Shown here piece by piece: positions 50,037 to 58,675 of a DNA stretch of 64,000 bases. The notes beneath the pieces were generated by a model that made no database searches, was not told the origin of the DNA, and worked only from the letters and a program-made list of their open reading frames with translations. The stretch is from contig NZ_JACYOX010000001.1 in NCBI RefSeq assembly GCF_015352955.1, forward strand, positions 124,001 to 188,000. The letters are read 5' to 3'. The translations under genes and the position numbers were made by a program. Numbering within the stretch: the stretch's first letter is position 1; each line of letters begins with the position of its first letter. This stretch comes from Noviherbaspirillum soli (GTDB taxonomy: Bacteria; Pseudomonadota; Gammaproteobacteria; Burkholderiales; Burkholderiaceae_D).

Positions 50037-50747
50037 ATGAATACGCCATTGAAAGCAAGCCGCAAGCGCGAGGTGCTCGGCGCCCGGTCGGAGCGGCGCG
50101 TGCGGGAAATCCTGGTCGCGGCGCGCCAGGTCTTTTCCGACAACGGCTATGAAAACTCCACCACGCTTGACATTGCGCGCGAGTTGGGCATTTCGGAAGC
50201 CACGGTCTTTTCCTATTTCAGCAGCAAGCGCGATCTGTGCATGCAGGTGATCAAGGGATGGTATGACGAGATCTCGCTGGTGCTGGAGCAGGAAGTGCCG
50301 CTGGTGGTGGGCACGCGGGCCCGGCTGCATTTCGTGGTGCACAAGCACCTGGTGACGCTGATGCAGGACGGCACCGGCATGTGCAAGCTGGTGCTTTCCG
50401 AAGGCCGCAGCGCCGATGCCGAATTCGCCGACCTGATTGCCGAGCTCAAGCGGCGCTATACCGCGCCGCTGATGAAGGTGCTGGCGGCGGCACAACGCGA
50501 CGGCGAAATCCGCCAGGACATGCCGCTGCCCCTGCTGCGGGACATGGTCTATGGCTCGATGGAGCATGTGCTGTGGGATTACATGGTCAACCGCAACAAG
50601 CCCGATATCGAGACCACCGCCGGCCAGTTGACCAACATGCTTTGGGCGGCGTTCATGCCGGTCAGCCAGTCGTTGGAGCAGCTTGCCAGGTTCCGGGGGG
50701 AAGTGTCGGAGGCGTTGCGGCGGCTGGAGCAGGGCGCGCGGGCTTGA
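50037..50747 (+). CDS. TetR-family regulator (probable LiuQ-type)
   Basis: A 236-residue regulator with an N-terminal TetR helix-turn-helix (VREILVAARQVFSDNGYENSTTLDIARELGISEATVFSYFSSK, here read as one domain in overlapping pieces) and a ligand-binding C-terminal half. It begins 39 bases after liuD on the same strand. A TetR regulator called LiuQ is described for betaproteobacterial liu genes; that this is its orthologue is inference from position. No HMG-CoA lyase gene (liuE) is found between it and liuD. Confidence 0.88.
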   Translation: MNTPLKASRKREVLGARSERRVREILVAARQVFSDNGYENSTTLDIARELGISEATVFSYFSSKRDLCMQVIKGWYDEISLVLEQEVPLVVGTRARLHFVVHKHLVTLMQDGTGMCKLVLSEGRSADAEFADLIAELKRRYTAPLMKVLAAAQRDGEIRQDMPLPLLRDMVYGSMEHVLWDYMVNRNKPDIETTAGQLTNMLWAAFMPVSQSLEQLARFRGEVSEALRRLEQGARA

Positions 50748-51110
50748 AGGGATTGAACGTTGGGTGAGCGCGTTCAAGGGGCGCGATACGAAACTGAACG
50801 ATAAGCGCGGGCCTGACAAGCCAGGGGCAAGGGCTGCATCGGTTTTGCGGCGGGAGCGCTTCGGGCTTGGCTCCGGACTGGCTGGACGCGCAATTCAGGT
50901 TCCGTTGCAGTTGTGGTTGCGGTTGCCCTTGCGGTTGCTTTTGAAGTGGGCGTTCAACTCCCCGTTGAGCGCGCCGTGTCAGCGGTGCCTGGAGCGGAAA
51001 AGGTGCGGCGTCTGTCTGAGTGGAGCGAAGCGGAGCGAGTTTAGCCGCGCCCCGCTCCGGGCACCGCTGGCACGGGCACCCCGCGTTAGCGGGGCGCGAT
51101 CATCGGGGTC

Positions 51111-51162
51111 GCCTTTTTTGCCTCCTTTTTTGCCTCCTTTTTTGGCGAAGCAAAAAAGGAGG
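51111..51162. repeat. 12-base tandem repeat with adjoining perfect inverted repeat
   Basis: TTTTTTGCCTCC occurs twice in tandem (51114-51125 and 51126-51137), then continues into a 12-pair stem: CCTCCTTTTTTG (51133-51144), loop GCGAAG, CAAAAAAGGAGG (51151-51162). Confidence 0.9.
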
Positions 51163-51307
51163 TCGCCTGCCGGGGCGAACTCCCGGCCTGTCTCCACGGC
51201 AGTGCAGCCGTATTGCGTCACCCGGCAACGCACGGGCAGCAAGGGCGGTTCAAGCTTCAGAGGAAACGCAACAGGCAGATCCAACGCCTCAGCAAGATCG
51301 ACCGCCT

Positions 51308-51340
51308 GGCGGAATGCCCCTGCGGGGTATTCCGCCCTAC
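51308..51340. repeat. GTAGGG-type hairpin repeat, copy 1
   Basis: GGCGGAATGCCCC (51308-51320) pairs with GGGGTATTCCGCC (51324-51336) with one mismatch, followed by CTAC. Related hairpins occur at 55389 and 55472. Confidence 0.75.
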
Positions 51341-51344
51341 AAAA

Positions 51345-51404
51345 CGCGTCAGCGGCCAATAGTCCGCTACGAACCGCGTCAGCCGCCAATAGTCCGCAAC
51401 AAAA
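51345..51404. repeat. 30-base direct duplication
   Basis: Two adjacent 30-base units (51345-51374 and 51375-51404) share CGCGTCAGC-GCCAATAGTCCGC with few differences at the ends. There is no coding sense. Confidence 0.85.
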
Positions 51405-51459
51405 AGCCGCCTACTCTTGCGAGGGGCAGCTGGCTAATTGACTGCAACCGAGGCGAGGC

Positions 51460-51945
51460 TTAACGGCTGCTGCCGCCGCTGGAGCTGCCCGATCCCATCC
51501 CACCGGTACCGGCGCTGGTGCCGCCCATCGTGCCGGAGGTGCCGCTGCCTGAACTGCCGCTCATGCCGGAGGAGCCGCTGTTGATGCCGGAAGAGCCGGT
51601 GCTGCCCGATGTGCCGCTGCTGCCCGAAGAGCCAGTGCTCCCAGAGGTGCCCGAGCCACCGCTCATGTCCGACGAGCCGGTGCTGCCCGAGGTGCCTGAA
51701 CCGCCGCTCATGCCGGAAGCGCCAGACGTGCTCGAGCCGCTGCCCATGTCGGTCGAACTGCCGCCGCTTCGGCTGGAAGTGCTGCCCGAAGTGGTTCCGC
51801 CGCTGCCGCCGGTCATTGCCGCGCCGCTGCTCGAGCCTGGGCTGCCGCTCATGCCGCCGCCCGTGCCGCCGCCGGTACTTTGCGCCATCGCTGAACCTGC
51901 GAATGCCATCGCTGCAATCAATGCTGCAATTGAAGTCTTCCTCAT
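51460..51945 (-). CDS. Secreted Ser/Gly/Thr repeat protein
   Basis: A 161-residue product from ATG 51945 with an AAGGAG ribosome-binding site and a signal peptide (RKTSIAALIAAMAFAGSAMAQ). The mature part is almost only Ser, Gly and Thr with repeated SGTSGSTGSS and MSGGSG blocks and regular Met/Asp. It is probably disordered. Low-complexity secreted proteins of this type are common in Oxalobacteraceae with no known function. A related composition is seen at 25620-26075. Confidence 0.75.
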   Translation of the reverse strand: MRKTSIAALIAAMAFAGSAMAQSTGGGTGGGMSGSPGSSSGAAMTGGSGGTTSGSTSSRSGGSSTDMGSGSSTSGASGMSGGSGTSGSTGSSDMSGGSGTSGSTGSSGSSGTSGSTGSSGINSGSSGMSGSSGSGTSGTMGGTSAGTGGMGSGSSSGGSSR

Positions 51946-52231
51946 GTTCACTCCTTGTTGAGTCGTGTGAAAAGCACCGCGCTGGGTGTGAAGCTTCACT
52001 GTAGGCAAGGACGCGGGAATGGGCAGTAGGACAAACCCCGAACTTCTGGTAGGAGGGGAAAACGAATCGCGATAGGACAGTTGGCAATTGTCAGCTGTTA
52101 ATGATGCAGCAACGAGTTGATCGCCGTGATGAGTTCGCTCAAGTATTGTCGAGCCAGGCGGCGCTGAAGCGGTTCAGGACGGTACGGGAGGGGACGAGAC
52201 GGGACGGAACGGGGCTCCCCTTGGCGTTGGA

Positions 52232-52663
52232 TCAGCCGTGGTTGCGCTTGCCGCGCGCAGGCGGCTCGTAGTGGCACAGCAGGTAGCTGCCCAGCCAGGC
52301 GTGGATGTCGGACGGCATGCCGATGCCATCGGCCTGGTCTCCTGAATCGAGCATGCGGGTGCCTTCGCCGTAGCTGACGGAGGCGGACACGATCGCCGGC
52401 TCGCCGCTTTCCACGCGCCACAACAGAAAGACCTTAGGCTCGGGGGCGGCCCAGTTTTCGAAATAGCCGTCGTTTTCATCCGGGTAAAGCTGCAGCGCCA
52501 CGCCGCGCAGCAGGCGGCTGTCGGCCGTGACCGCGCATACTTGGGCGCCGGCGTCCGCCCGGTCGATGCTGACTGCCTCGGGCCGCCAGCGGGCCTGGTC
52601 CCAGATGCTGGTCGGGGTATGCCAGCGCATCAGGACAGCCAGCGGCAGTTCAGCCATCAGCAT
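52232..52663 (-). CDS. DUF3305 protein associated with formate dehydrogenase
   Basis: A 143-residue cytoplasmic protein starting MLMAELPLAVLMRWHTPTSIWDQARWRP (split here as recognition block LPLAVLMRW and SIWDQARW), with LLRGVALQLYPDENDGYFENW and VFLLWRVE. These are the DUF3305 signatures I know from formate dehydrogenase clusters. Its partner DUF3306 is not seen. It is the last gene of the minus-strand fdh run. A role in enzyme maturation is inferred from context. Confidence 0.82.
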   Translation of the reverse strand: MLMAELPLAVLMRWHTPTSIWDQARWRPEAVSIDRADAGAQVCAVTADSRLLRGVALQLYPDENDGYFENWAAPEPKVFLLWRVESGEPAIVSASVSYGEGTRMLDSGDQADGIGMPSDIHAWLGSYLLCHYEPPARGKRNHG

Positions 52664-52687
52664 CGGGCATGCTCCCGGTTCCGGTGC

Positions 52688-53314
52688 TCACTTTGCACCG
52701 GGTTCCTTGGGCTTCTTCACGTCCTCGCTGGGCGCGGCGCTGCCGGACTTCTCGCTGTGCACCGGCGGCGGCACGGCTCGCGTCTGCTCCTGCGCGCCCG
52801 AGGCGGTAATCCCGGCGACCGCATCATGGCCCACGGCAGGATAGGTCTTCCAGCCGTTCTTTGCTGCGTCGGCGCGCCAGCGCCGCGCCACCTCATCCAT
52901 GGAGGCTGCCAGTTCCTGTTTTTCCTTTTGCGCTCTGGCTGCGGCCTGCTCGGCGGCGCTGGGTTGTGCCGCGCTTGCCGCCGGGCCGGCGGCCGGTGTC
53001 TCACCCGCCATCTTTCCCTTGGGCGCGTCGCCTGCCACCGCGGCGCCCGGCGACGTGCCGCCCATGGCCGGGCCGCTGGTATTGCCGCCGGCGCCTTCGG
53101 GTATGCCAGGCGTGCCGCTCGGCATCTGGCTCTTGGTCGCTTCACGCGAGCGCTCCATGATCTCGCCGCTGCTCTTGCTGCCGGCGGCAAGCTGGCCGGG
53201 AAAATTGGTCTGCCGTGCTTCGCTGCGGTTGCCGGCGGCGCGCTCGCCACAGGCGCCGAGCAGCAGCATCCCGCTCAGCGCGAAGCAGCCCAGCAGCGCA
53301 GTTCGGTCATGCAT
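52688..53314 (-). CDS. Lipoprotein of the formate dehydrogenase cluster, function unknown
   Basis: A 208-residue product from ATG 53314 with lipobox LLLGAC. The mature part is Ala/Gly/Pro-rich and partly disordered, with a helical segment (SAAEQAAARAQKEKQELAASMDEVARRW, about residues 125-150) followed by WKTYPAVGHDAV. The start overlaps the cytochrome b gene end by 8 bases, so it is in the operon. No domain is recognised. It may be an assembly or electron-partner accessory, but this is inference only. Confidence 0.7.
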   Translation of the reverse strand: MHDRTALLGCFALSGMLLLGACGERAAGNRSEARQTNFPGQLAAGSKSSGEIMERSREATKSQMPSGTPGIPEGAGGNTSGPAMGGTSPGAAVAGDAPKGKMAGETPAAGPAASAAQPSAAEQAAARAQKEKQELAASMDEVARRWRADAAKNGWKTYPAVGHDAVAGITASGAQEQTRAVPPPVHSEKSGSAAPSEDVKKPKEPGAK

Positions 53315-54401
53315 AATCGCTCCCCCTCGCAGGCTGTGCCGACGGCGCGTGGCTTGCATGGCGGCCATGCGGCGCCGTCGCCTTGCCAGCCTTGACGTCT
53401 TCATACCAGAGCGCATGGTGGCTCGCTGCCCAGGCTTCATCCACCGTGCCGTGCCGCATCGCATCATAGGCGCCCGGCGTGCCCCAGGTGCCGATGAAGA
53501 TGTGCCCCATGCTGGCGGCGATATAGATCACCGCGCCGCCGACATGCAGGTAGTTGGCCCATTGCAGCAGATACCGCGTCTGCCTGAAATTGACGAAGTC
53601 CAGCATCAGCCCGGACACCGAGACGATAATGCCCAGCAGCGCCACGCCGCCCCAGAACCAAACCTTCTCGCCGGCATTGAAGTAGCCGGCCGGCACATGC
53701 TTGTGGCTGACCAGGCCGCCGCCTTTCTTGATCCAGTCCCAGTCCCAGCGCCGGAACAGGTTTTCGCGCAGGAAGGTGAAGAACATCAGCACCGAGCAGG
53801 CAATGAACAGCGGCCCGACGAAGTTGTGCAGATACTTCGAGAGGATGGCCACCCAGGAAAACGCGTTGTGGCCCATCAGGGGGATAAGCAGCTGCTTGCC
53901 GTACATGATGATCAGCCCGGTCAGCGCCAGCGCCAGGAAACTGAAGGCGGTGGCCCAATGGATCACCCGGTCCCAGAGCGTGAAGCGCTGTATCCTGCGG
54001 CCCGACTCGGGCCGGTCCAGCCGGGCCGGACCGACCGCACGGTAGAAGCCGAAGATCAGCAGCGGCACCACCAGCAGGATGGTGCCGGCAATGGTGGCGA
54101 TCGGTCCGTTGCGCAGGGTGCGCCAGGTGTTGCCGCCGCGCTGCAGCAGGACATCCATTTCCGGCTGCAGGCCGAACGGCTTCACGTAGTGGCGGTCGAT
54201 ATGGCGGCGGCCCGAGTCGGCGTCGCCCATGCCGGGTTGCGGCGTACCCTTTTCCACCTGCAGGATGGTCTGTTCCTCGGCATAGGCCGGCACTGCCTTT
54301 TCATTTGGCACCGCGGCCCAGGACATCGCCACGGCCAGCTGCAGCAGCATGCCAAGTAGCCAGGCGGCAAGGACGCTGTGCCGGGTCGGGTGTGGGTGCA
54401 T
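53307..54401 (-). CDS. fdhC: Formate dehydrogenase cytochrome b (gamma) subunit
   Basis: Membrane subunit of 364 residues from ATG 54401. It has an N-terminal signal segment, a periplasmic part of about 70 residues, then four membrane helices with heme-ligand histidines in LWDRVIHWATAFSF, LSKYLHNFVGPLF and WANYLHVGGAVIYI. It takes electrons from the Fe-S subunit to quinone. A C-terminal His-rich tail (GRHASHAP) is present. It lies downstream of the Fe-S subunit and a small lipoprotein gene. Confidence 0.93.
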   Translation of the reverse strand: MHPHPTRHSVLAAWLLGMLLQLAVAMSWAAVPNEKAVPAYAEEQTILQVEKGTPQPGMGDADSGRRHIDRHYVKPFGLQPEMDVLLQRGGNTWRTLRNGPIATIAGTILLVVPLLIFGFYRAVGPARLDRPESGRRIQRFTLWDRVIHWATAFSFLALALTGLIIMYGKQLLIPLMGHNAFSWVAILSKYLHNFVGPLFIACSVLMFFTFLRENLFRRWDWDWIKKGGGLVSHKHVPAGYFNAGEKVWFWGGVALLGIIVSVSGLMLDFVNFRQTRYLLQWANYLHVGGAVIYIAASMGHIFIGTWGTPGAYDAMRHGTVDEAWAASHHALWYEDVKAGKATAPHGRHASHAPSAQPARGSDYA

Positions 54402-54436
54402 GGCTGCTCTCCTGTTGTGCGGTTCTGGTGCCCGGC

Positions 54437-54658
54437 TCAGGGCATGCGGTTGTATTCGTTCTGGCGCCTGTTGCGGTTGTCGATGGCGGCATTCCAGGCC
54501 AGCCGGTCGCCGTGGTAGTGGCGCTGCGATGGCATGTTGTCCGGCTTGCCGTCGTAATAGCCGTGCACCCAGGGCGGATGCTGTTCCACTTCCAGGCAGC
54601 CGGAGAGGGCGCAGGCCATCAGCGCAAGGGCGAGTACGCGGGCATGGACGCGGCTCAT
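54437..54658 (-). CDS. Small lipoprotein in the formate dehydrogenase operon
   Basis: A 73-residue product: signal peptide with lipobox CALSGC, then a short hydrophilic mature part with His/Trp/Tyr (HPPWVHGYYDGKPDNMPSQR and a basic Asn/Arg-rich end). Its ATG overlaps the Fe-S subunit stop (ATGA) and it lies directly before the cytochrome gene. No family is recognised. Position suggests an envelope accessory of the dehydrogenase. Confidence 0.75.
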   Translation of the reverse strand: MSRVHARVLALALMACALSGCLEVEQHPPWVHGYYDGKPDNMPSQRHYHGDRLAWNAAIDNRNRRQNEYNRMP

Positions 54659-55338
54659 GTCGGAAACTTTCTAGGATTGTTCTGGAAGTCGTTCGGCACC
54701 TGGTTGCGGCGCGGACCGTCGCCCTTGTTTTCCACCTTGCCGCCATTGCGCCTGGTTTCATAGGCAATGTCCCAGCCCCACAGTTCCGGCCCGTAGCCGC
54801 GGATCTCCACCCGCTGGCGATAGATGTCGGCAATGATGCTGGCATCCCCGCCGAGCAGCGCCTTGGTGCCGCACTGCTCGGCGCAGACCGGCAGCTTGCC
54901 CTCGGCGATGCGGTTGCGGCCATATTTCTGGAACTCCGCTTCCGAGTTGTCCGGCTCCGGGCCGCCCGAGCAGAAGGTGCACTTGTCCATCTTCCCGCGA
55001 TGGTTGAAGGCGCCGGGGTTGGGAAACTGCGGCGCGCCGAAGGGGCAGGCGTAATAGCAGTAGCCGCAGCCTATGCACAGGTCCTTGCTGTGCAGGACGA
55101 TGCCGTCCGCAGTATGGTAGAAGCAGTCCACCGGGCATACCGCCATGCAGGGTGCGTCGGTGCAGTGCATGCAGGCCACCGAGATCGCCGCCTCGCCCGG
55201 CATGCCGTCGTTGACAGTCACCACCCGGCGCCGGTGCATGCCCCATGGCACTTCGTTCTCGTTCTTGCAGGCCGTGGCGCAGCCGTTGCAGTCGATGCAG
55301 CGCTCGGTATCGCAAATGAATTTCATCCTGGTTGCCAT
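54655..55338 (-). CDS. fdhB: Formate dehydrogenase iron-sulfur (beta) subunit
   Basis: A 227-residue ferredoxin-like subunit with four cysteine clusters for 4Fe-4S centres: CIDCNGCATAC, CMHCTDAPCMAVCPV, CIGCGYCYYACPFG and CTFCSGGPE with a later CAEQC. It passes electrons from the molybdenum subunit to the cytochrome b subunit. It lies 179 bases after the alpha subunit gene, an unusually wide gap that contains two hairpin repeats. Confidence 0.95.
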   Translation of the reverse strand: MATRMKFICDTERCIDCNGCATACKNENEVPWGMHRRRVVTVNDGMPGEAAISVACMHCTDAPCMAVCPVDCFYHTADGIVLHSKDLCIGCGYCYYACPFGAPQFPNPGAFNHRGKMDKCTFCSGGPEPDNSEAEFQKYGRNRIAEGKLPVCAEQCGTKALLGGDASIIADIYRQRVEIRGYGPELWGWDIAYETRRNGGKVENKGDGPRRNQVPNDFQNNPRKFPT

Positions 55339-55388
55339 GCTTGCTCCTTGCTCCTTGCTGCTTCGTACCGATCAGGCCGGCCGCTTTC

Positions 55389-55418
55389 GTAGGGTGCAAT
55401 CCCGAAGGGCATTGCACG
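55389..55418. repeat. GTAGGG-type hairpin repeat, copy 2
   Basis: GTAGGGTGCAATCCC pairs across GAA with GGGCATTGCAC, giving an imperfect palindrome between fdhA and fdhB. Confidence 0.75.
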
Positions 55419-55471
55419 GCGAGCCGTAGCACTAGGGGCGAATGCCGCGTCTTGCCGGGACCGCTAGTTGC

Positions 55472-55503
55472 GCGTACTGCCCCTTCGGGGTATTACGCCC
55501 TAC
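55472..55503. repeat. GTAGGG-type hairpin repeat, copy 3
   Basis: GCGTACTGCCCC-TTC-GGGGTATTACGC followed by CCTAC. It is the reverse-orientation relative of copy 2, 54 bases away, just past the fdhA stop. Confidence 0.7.
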
Positions 55504-55517
55504 TTCAGGCGGATGCA

Positions 55518-58394
55518 TCAGGCCGTCACCAGACGGCACAGCGAGACCTTGGTCTCCTGCATCATCGTCACCACGTCATAGCCATAGGTCCAGCCGGTGT
55601 TGACCGCTTCGCCCAGCACGATGGGCGCGGCGCCGGCTGGATAATTCCCCCGCAGGTCTTCGCCCATCCACCAGCCGCCGAAGTGATACGGCATCCAGAC
55701 CAGCCCGGCCGGCACCCGCGGCGTGACAAAGGCGGTGATCTTCAGGCGCGCGCCGGTCGGGGTTTCCACCCAGACGAACTTGCCGGTCCGGACATTGAGC
55801 TGCGTGGCGTCATGCGGATTGACTTCCACGAACATGGCCTGCTGCAATTCAGCCAGCCAGGGATTGGAACGCGTCTCGTCGCCGCCGCCTTCATACTCGA
55901 CCAGCCTTCCCGAGGTCATGATCAGCGGGTAGTCCTTGGCGAAATTGATGTCCTGCACCGACTTGTAGAGCGTGGGCAGTCGCCAGAACGCGGCCTTGTC
56001 CGGATAGGTCGGATAGGCTGCCACCAGGTCCCGCCGCGGGCTGACCAGCGGCTCGCGGTGCACCGGCACCGGGTCGGGGAAATTCCACACATGGCAGCGG
56101 GCGCGGGCATTGCCATAAGGCGCGCAGCCATGCGCGATCACGACGCGGATGATGCCGCCCGACATATCGGTCTTCCAGTTGTTGCCGTCTGCCTGCTTCT
56201 GCTCCTCGGGCGTCAGTTCATTCCACCAGCCCAGTTTCTTCAGCAGCACATGGTCGAACTCGGGATAGCCGAACTGCATCTCGCTGTCCTTGTTGCTCGA
56301 GCCGTCAGCCGCCAGCAGCGGCAGGCCATCATGCTCCACGCCCCAGTTGGCCCGGAACGGCAGGCCGCCCTCGGCCACCGGCTTGGAAATGTCGTACAGG
56401 ATGGGCGTGCCGGGATGCTTCATTTCCGGCGTGCCCCAGCACGGCCACGGCAGGCCGTAGTAGTCGCCCTTGCACGGACCGTATTCCGCCAGCAGCGTGG
56501 TCGGATTGAAGGTGTGCTTGTTTTCCATGTGCAGCTTGAGCCGCTCGGGCGAGATGCCGCTGTAGCCTATGGTCCAGACGCTGCGGTTGATCTCGCGCAG
56601 GATGTCCTCGATCACAGGCTCGTTGTCCACCACCTTGATGTGCTTGCAGAGTTCATTGGCGAAGCCGAACTTCTTCGCAAACAGGTACATGATCTCGTGG
56701 TCGGTCTTGCACTCGAAGAGCGGATGGATCACCCGCTCGCGCCACTGCACCGAGCGGTTGCTGCAGGTTACCGACCCCTGCGTCTCGAACTGGGTGGTGG
56801 CCGGCAGCAGGTAGACGCCATCCTTCCTGCCGTGCATGGCCGCGGTCATGGTCGGGTAGGGGTCGATCACCACCAGCAGGTCCAGCTTCTGCATTGCCAG
56901 CTTCATGTCGGGCAGGCGGGTCTGGCTGTTGGGCGCGTGGCCCCAGTAGAGCACGGCCTTGAGGCTGTTGGGCTGGTCCACGAACTGCTTGTTCTCGTTG
57001 ACGCCGTCGAACCAGCGCGACACCGTCATGCCGGGCTTTTCCATCAGCGCCTTGCTGGCGAAGCGTCCCTGCAGCCACTGGTAATCGATATCCCAGACCC
57101 GCGAGAAGTATTTCCACGCGCCTTCTGCCAGGCCGTAGTAGCCGGGCAGGGAATCCGGGTTCGGGCCAACGTCGGTCGCGCCCTGCACATTGTCATGGCC
57201 GCGGTAGATGTTGGCGCCGCCGCCGGCCACGCCGATATTGCCCAGCGCCAGCTGCAGGATCGAGAGCGCGCGCACATTGGCGGTGCCGACATGGTGCTGG
57301 GTGATCCCCATGCACCAGACCACCGACGACGGCCGGTTGGTTGCCAGCATTTCGGCGGCCTTCTTCACCGTGGCTTCGGGCACGCCGGTGACGTCCGATA
57401 CTTTCTCCGGCGTCCATTTCGCCACTTCCTTGCGCACCTCGTCCATGCGGTAGGTGCGCCGCTCGATGTATTGCTTGTCCTCCCAGCCGTTCTCGAAGAT
57501 ATGCCAGAGGATGCCCCACACCAGAGCGATATCGGTGCCGGGCCGGATGCGCACGTAGTGATGGGCAAAGCGCGCGGTGCGGGTGAAGCGCGGGTCGATC
57601 ACGATCATCTTCGCGCCCAGTTCCTTCGCATGGAGGAAGTGCAGCATCGAGATCGGATGCGCCTCGGCCGGATTGGAGCCGATGAACAGCACCGCCTTGC
57701 TGTGGCTCAGGTCGTTGAAGGAATTGGTCATGGCGCCATACCCGTAGGTCTGGGCCACGCCGGCTACCGTGGTGGAATGGCAGATGCGCGCCTGGTGGTC
57801 GGTATTGTTGGAACCCCACATGGAGACGAACTTGCGCAGCAGGTAGGACTGCTCGTTGTTGTGCTTGGACGAGCCGATCCAGAAGATCGCATCCTGCCCC
57901 GCCTGCTGGCGCAGCTGAAGCAGCTTGTCCCCGACTTCATTGATTGCCTGGTCCCAGCTGATGCGCTGGTATTTGCCATTGACCAGCTTCATCGGATAGC
58001 GCAGCCGGTGCTCGCCATGGCCGTGCTCCCGCACCGAGGCTCCCTTCGCGCAATGGGCGCCAAGGTTGATGGGCGAGTCGAACGCCGTGTCCTGCCGCAC
58101 CCAGACGCCGTTCTGCACTACCGCTTCTACCGAGCAGCCCACCGAACAGTGGCTGCAGATGGTGTGCTTGACCTCGGGCTTGCCCTGGTCCGGCGGGGCG
58201 TGGGTGGTCTGGGCCTCTGCCGCCTGCATCACGCGCAGCGGCAATTGCTGCGCCAGCAGGCCGCCGCCGGCCACCAGCCCGGTGCGTGCCAGGAAGGCGC
58301 GCCGGGTCAGCCCTTTCGGCACGCCCTGGCTGAGGCTTCGCGGCACCAGGGTGGAACGCTTGACGGTGTCACCGGTTCTACGGAGCAGGGTCAT
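55518..58394 (-). CDS. fdhA: Formate dehydrogenase catalytic (alpha) subunit, molybdopterin, Cys type
   Basis: A 958-residue periplasmic oxidoreductase. A twin-arginine signal (LTRRAFLARTG) precedes a 4Fe-4S motif (CSHCSVGCSVEAV, later HCAKGASVRE). The metal ligand is cysteine in ARICHSTTVAGVA, where enzymes such as E. coli FdnG have selenocysteine; no in-frame TGA is needed. Further molybdopterin blocks include FIGSNPAEAHPIS, VVWCMGITQHHVGTANVRA and the C-terminal MTSGRLVEYEGGGDETRSN. It oxidises formate and delivers electrons to FdhB. Length and order fit the family. Confidence 0.96.
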   Translation of the reverse strand: MTLLRRTGDTVKRSTLVPRSLSQGVPKGLTRRAFLARTGLVAGGGLLAQQLPLRVMQAAEAQTTHAPPDQGKPEVKHTICSHCSVGCSVEAVVQNGVWVRQDTAFDSPINLGAHCAKGASVREHGHGEHRLRYPMKLVNGKYQRISWDQAINEVGDKLLQLRQQAGQDAIFWIGSSKHNNEQSYLLRKFVSMWGSNNTDHQARICHSTTVAGVAQTYGYGAMTNSFNDLSHSKAVLFIGSNPAEAHPISMLHFLHAKELGAKMIVIDPRFTRTARFAHHYVRIRPGTDIALVWGILWHIFENGWEDKQYIERRTYRMDEVRKEVAKWTPEKVSDVTGVPEATVKKAAEMLATNRPSSVVWCMGITQHHVGTANVRALSILQLALGNIGVAGGGANIYRGHDNVQGATDVGPNPDSLPGYYGLAEGAWKYFSRVWDIDYQWLQGRFASKALMEKPGMTVSRWFDGVNENKQFVDQPNSLKAVLYWGHAPNSQTRLPDMKLAMQKLDLLVVIDPYPTMTAAMHGRKDGVYLLPATTQFETQGSVTCSNRSVQWRERVIHPLFECKTDHEIMYLFAKKFGFANELCKHIKVVDNEPVIEDILREINRSVWTIGYSGISPERLKLHMENKHTFNPTTLLAEYGPCKGDYYGLPWPCWGTPEMKHPGTPILYDISKPVAEGGLPFRANWGVEHDGLPLLAADGSSNKDSEMQFGYPEFDHVLLKKLGWWNELTPEEQKQADGNNWKTDMSGGIIRVVIAHGCAPYGNARARCHVWNFPDPVPVHREPLVSPRRDLVAAYPTYPDKAAFWRLPTLYKSVQDINFAKDYPLIMTSGRLVEYEGGGDETRSNPWLAELQQAMFVEVNPHDATQLNVRTGKFVWVETPTGARLKITAFVTPRVPAGLVWMPYHFGGWWMGEDLRGNYPAGAAPIVLGEAVNTGWTYGYDVVTMMQETKVSLCRLVTA

Positions 58395-58402
58395 GGGCAG
58401 CC

Positions 58403-58675
58403 TCAGAATTGACGCGCTTTGGCGTAGTACTTACGGATGTGCTCGGTTTCGTGGTAGCCGCTGGTGGGAGGTTCAGTGCTGCCGGCAGCGCTGACCTGAT
58501 CGGCCGCCTGAATGGGAGCGCTGCGGGATAGCAGGGCAAGCGCTGCGCCCAGCAGGCCGGCATTGGCGCTGGTACGCAGGAAACCGCGGCGGCCCTTGGT
58601 CGTGTTCGTGGAATTGGCAACGTCTGCCGCTTGCCGCATCAAGCTGCGGGATGGATCGGTGGTTTCGGTAGGCAT
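58403..58675 (-). CDS. Formate dehydrogenase region small Tat-signal protein
   Basis: A 90-residue protein with an internal twin-arginine signal (GRRGFLRTSANAGLLGAALAL) and a short end finishing ETEHIRKYYAKARQF. This matches the formate-dehydrogenase-region Tat-target family that precedes fdhA in many betaproteobacteria. The stop is 8 bases before fdhA, so both are co-transcribed. ATG 58675 is used because the longer frame upstream lacks family similarity. Confidence 0.88.
   Translation of the reverse strand: MPTETTDPSRSLMRQAADVANSTNTTKGRRGFLRTSANAGLLGAALALLSRSAPIQAADQVSAAGSTEPPTSGYHETEHIRKYYAKARQF

Larger units (their letters stand above)
50748..51459. other. Repeat-rich non-coding region
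   Basis: About 712 bases without a credible gene. It holds a hairpin-rich segment (about 50990-51180) of a kind I have often seen in betaproteobacterial intergenic DNA, a GTAGGG-type hairpin (51308-51340) and a 30-base duplication (51345-51404). Open frames in it have repeat-derived sequence only. Confidence 0.6.

Noticed and set aside
51518-51961. Plus-strand Pro/Glu-rich frame opposite the Ser/Gly protein
   Set aside because: Antisense of the repetitive Ser/Gly gene; no ribosome-binding site, and composition follows from the repeats.
55518-58394. Selenocysteine in FdhA suggested by the nearby selU gene
   Set aside because: The metal ligand codon is cysteine (ARICHSTT) and no in-frame TGA is present.
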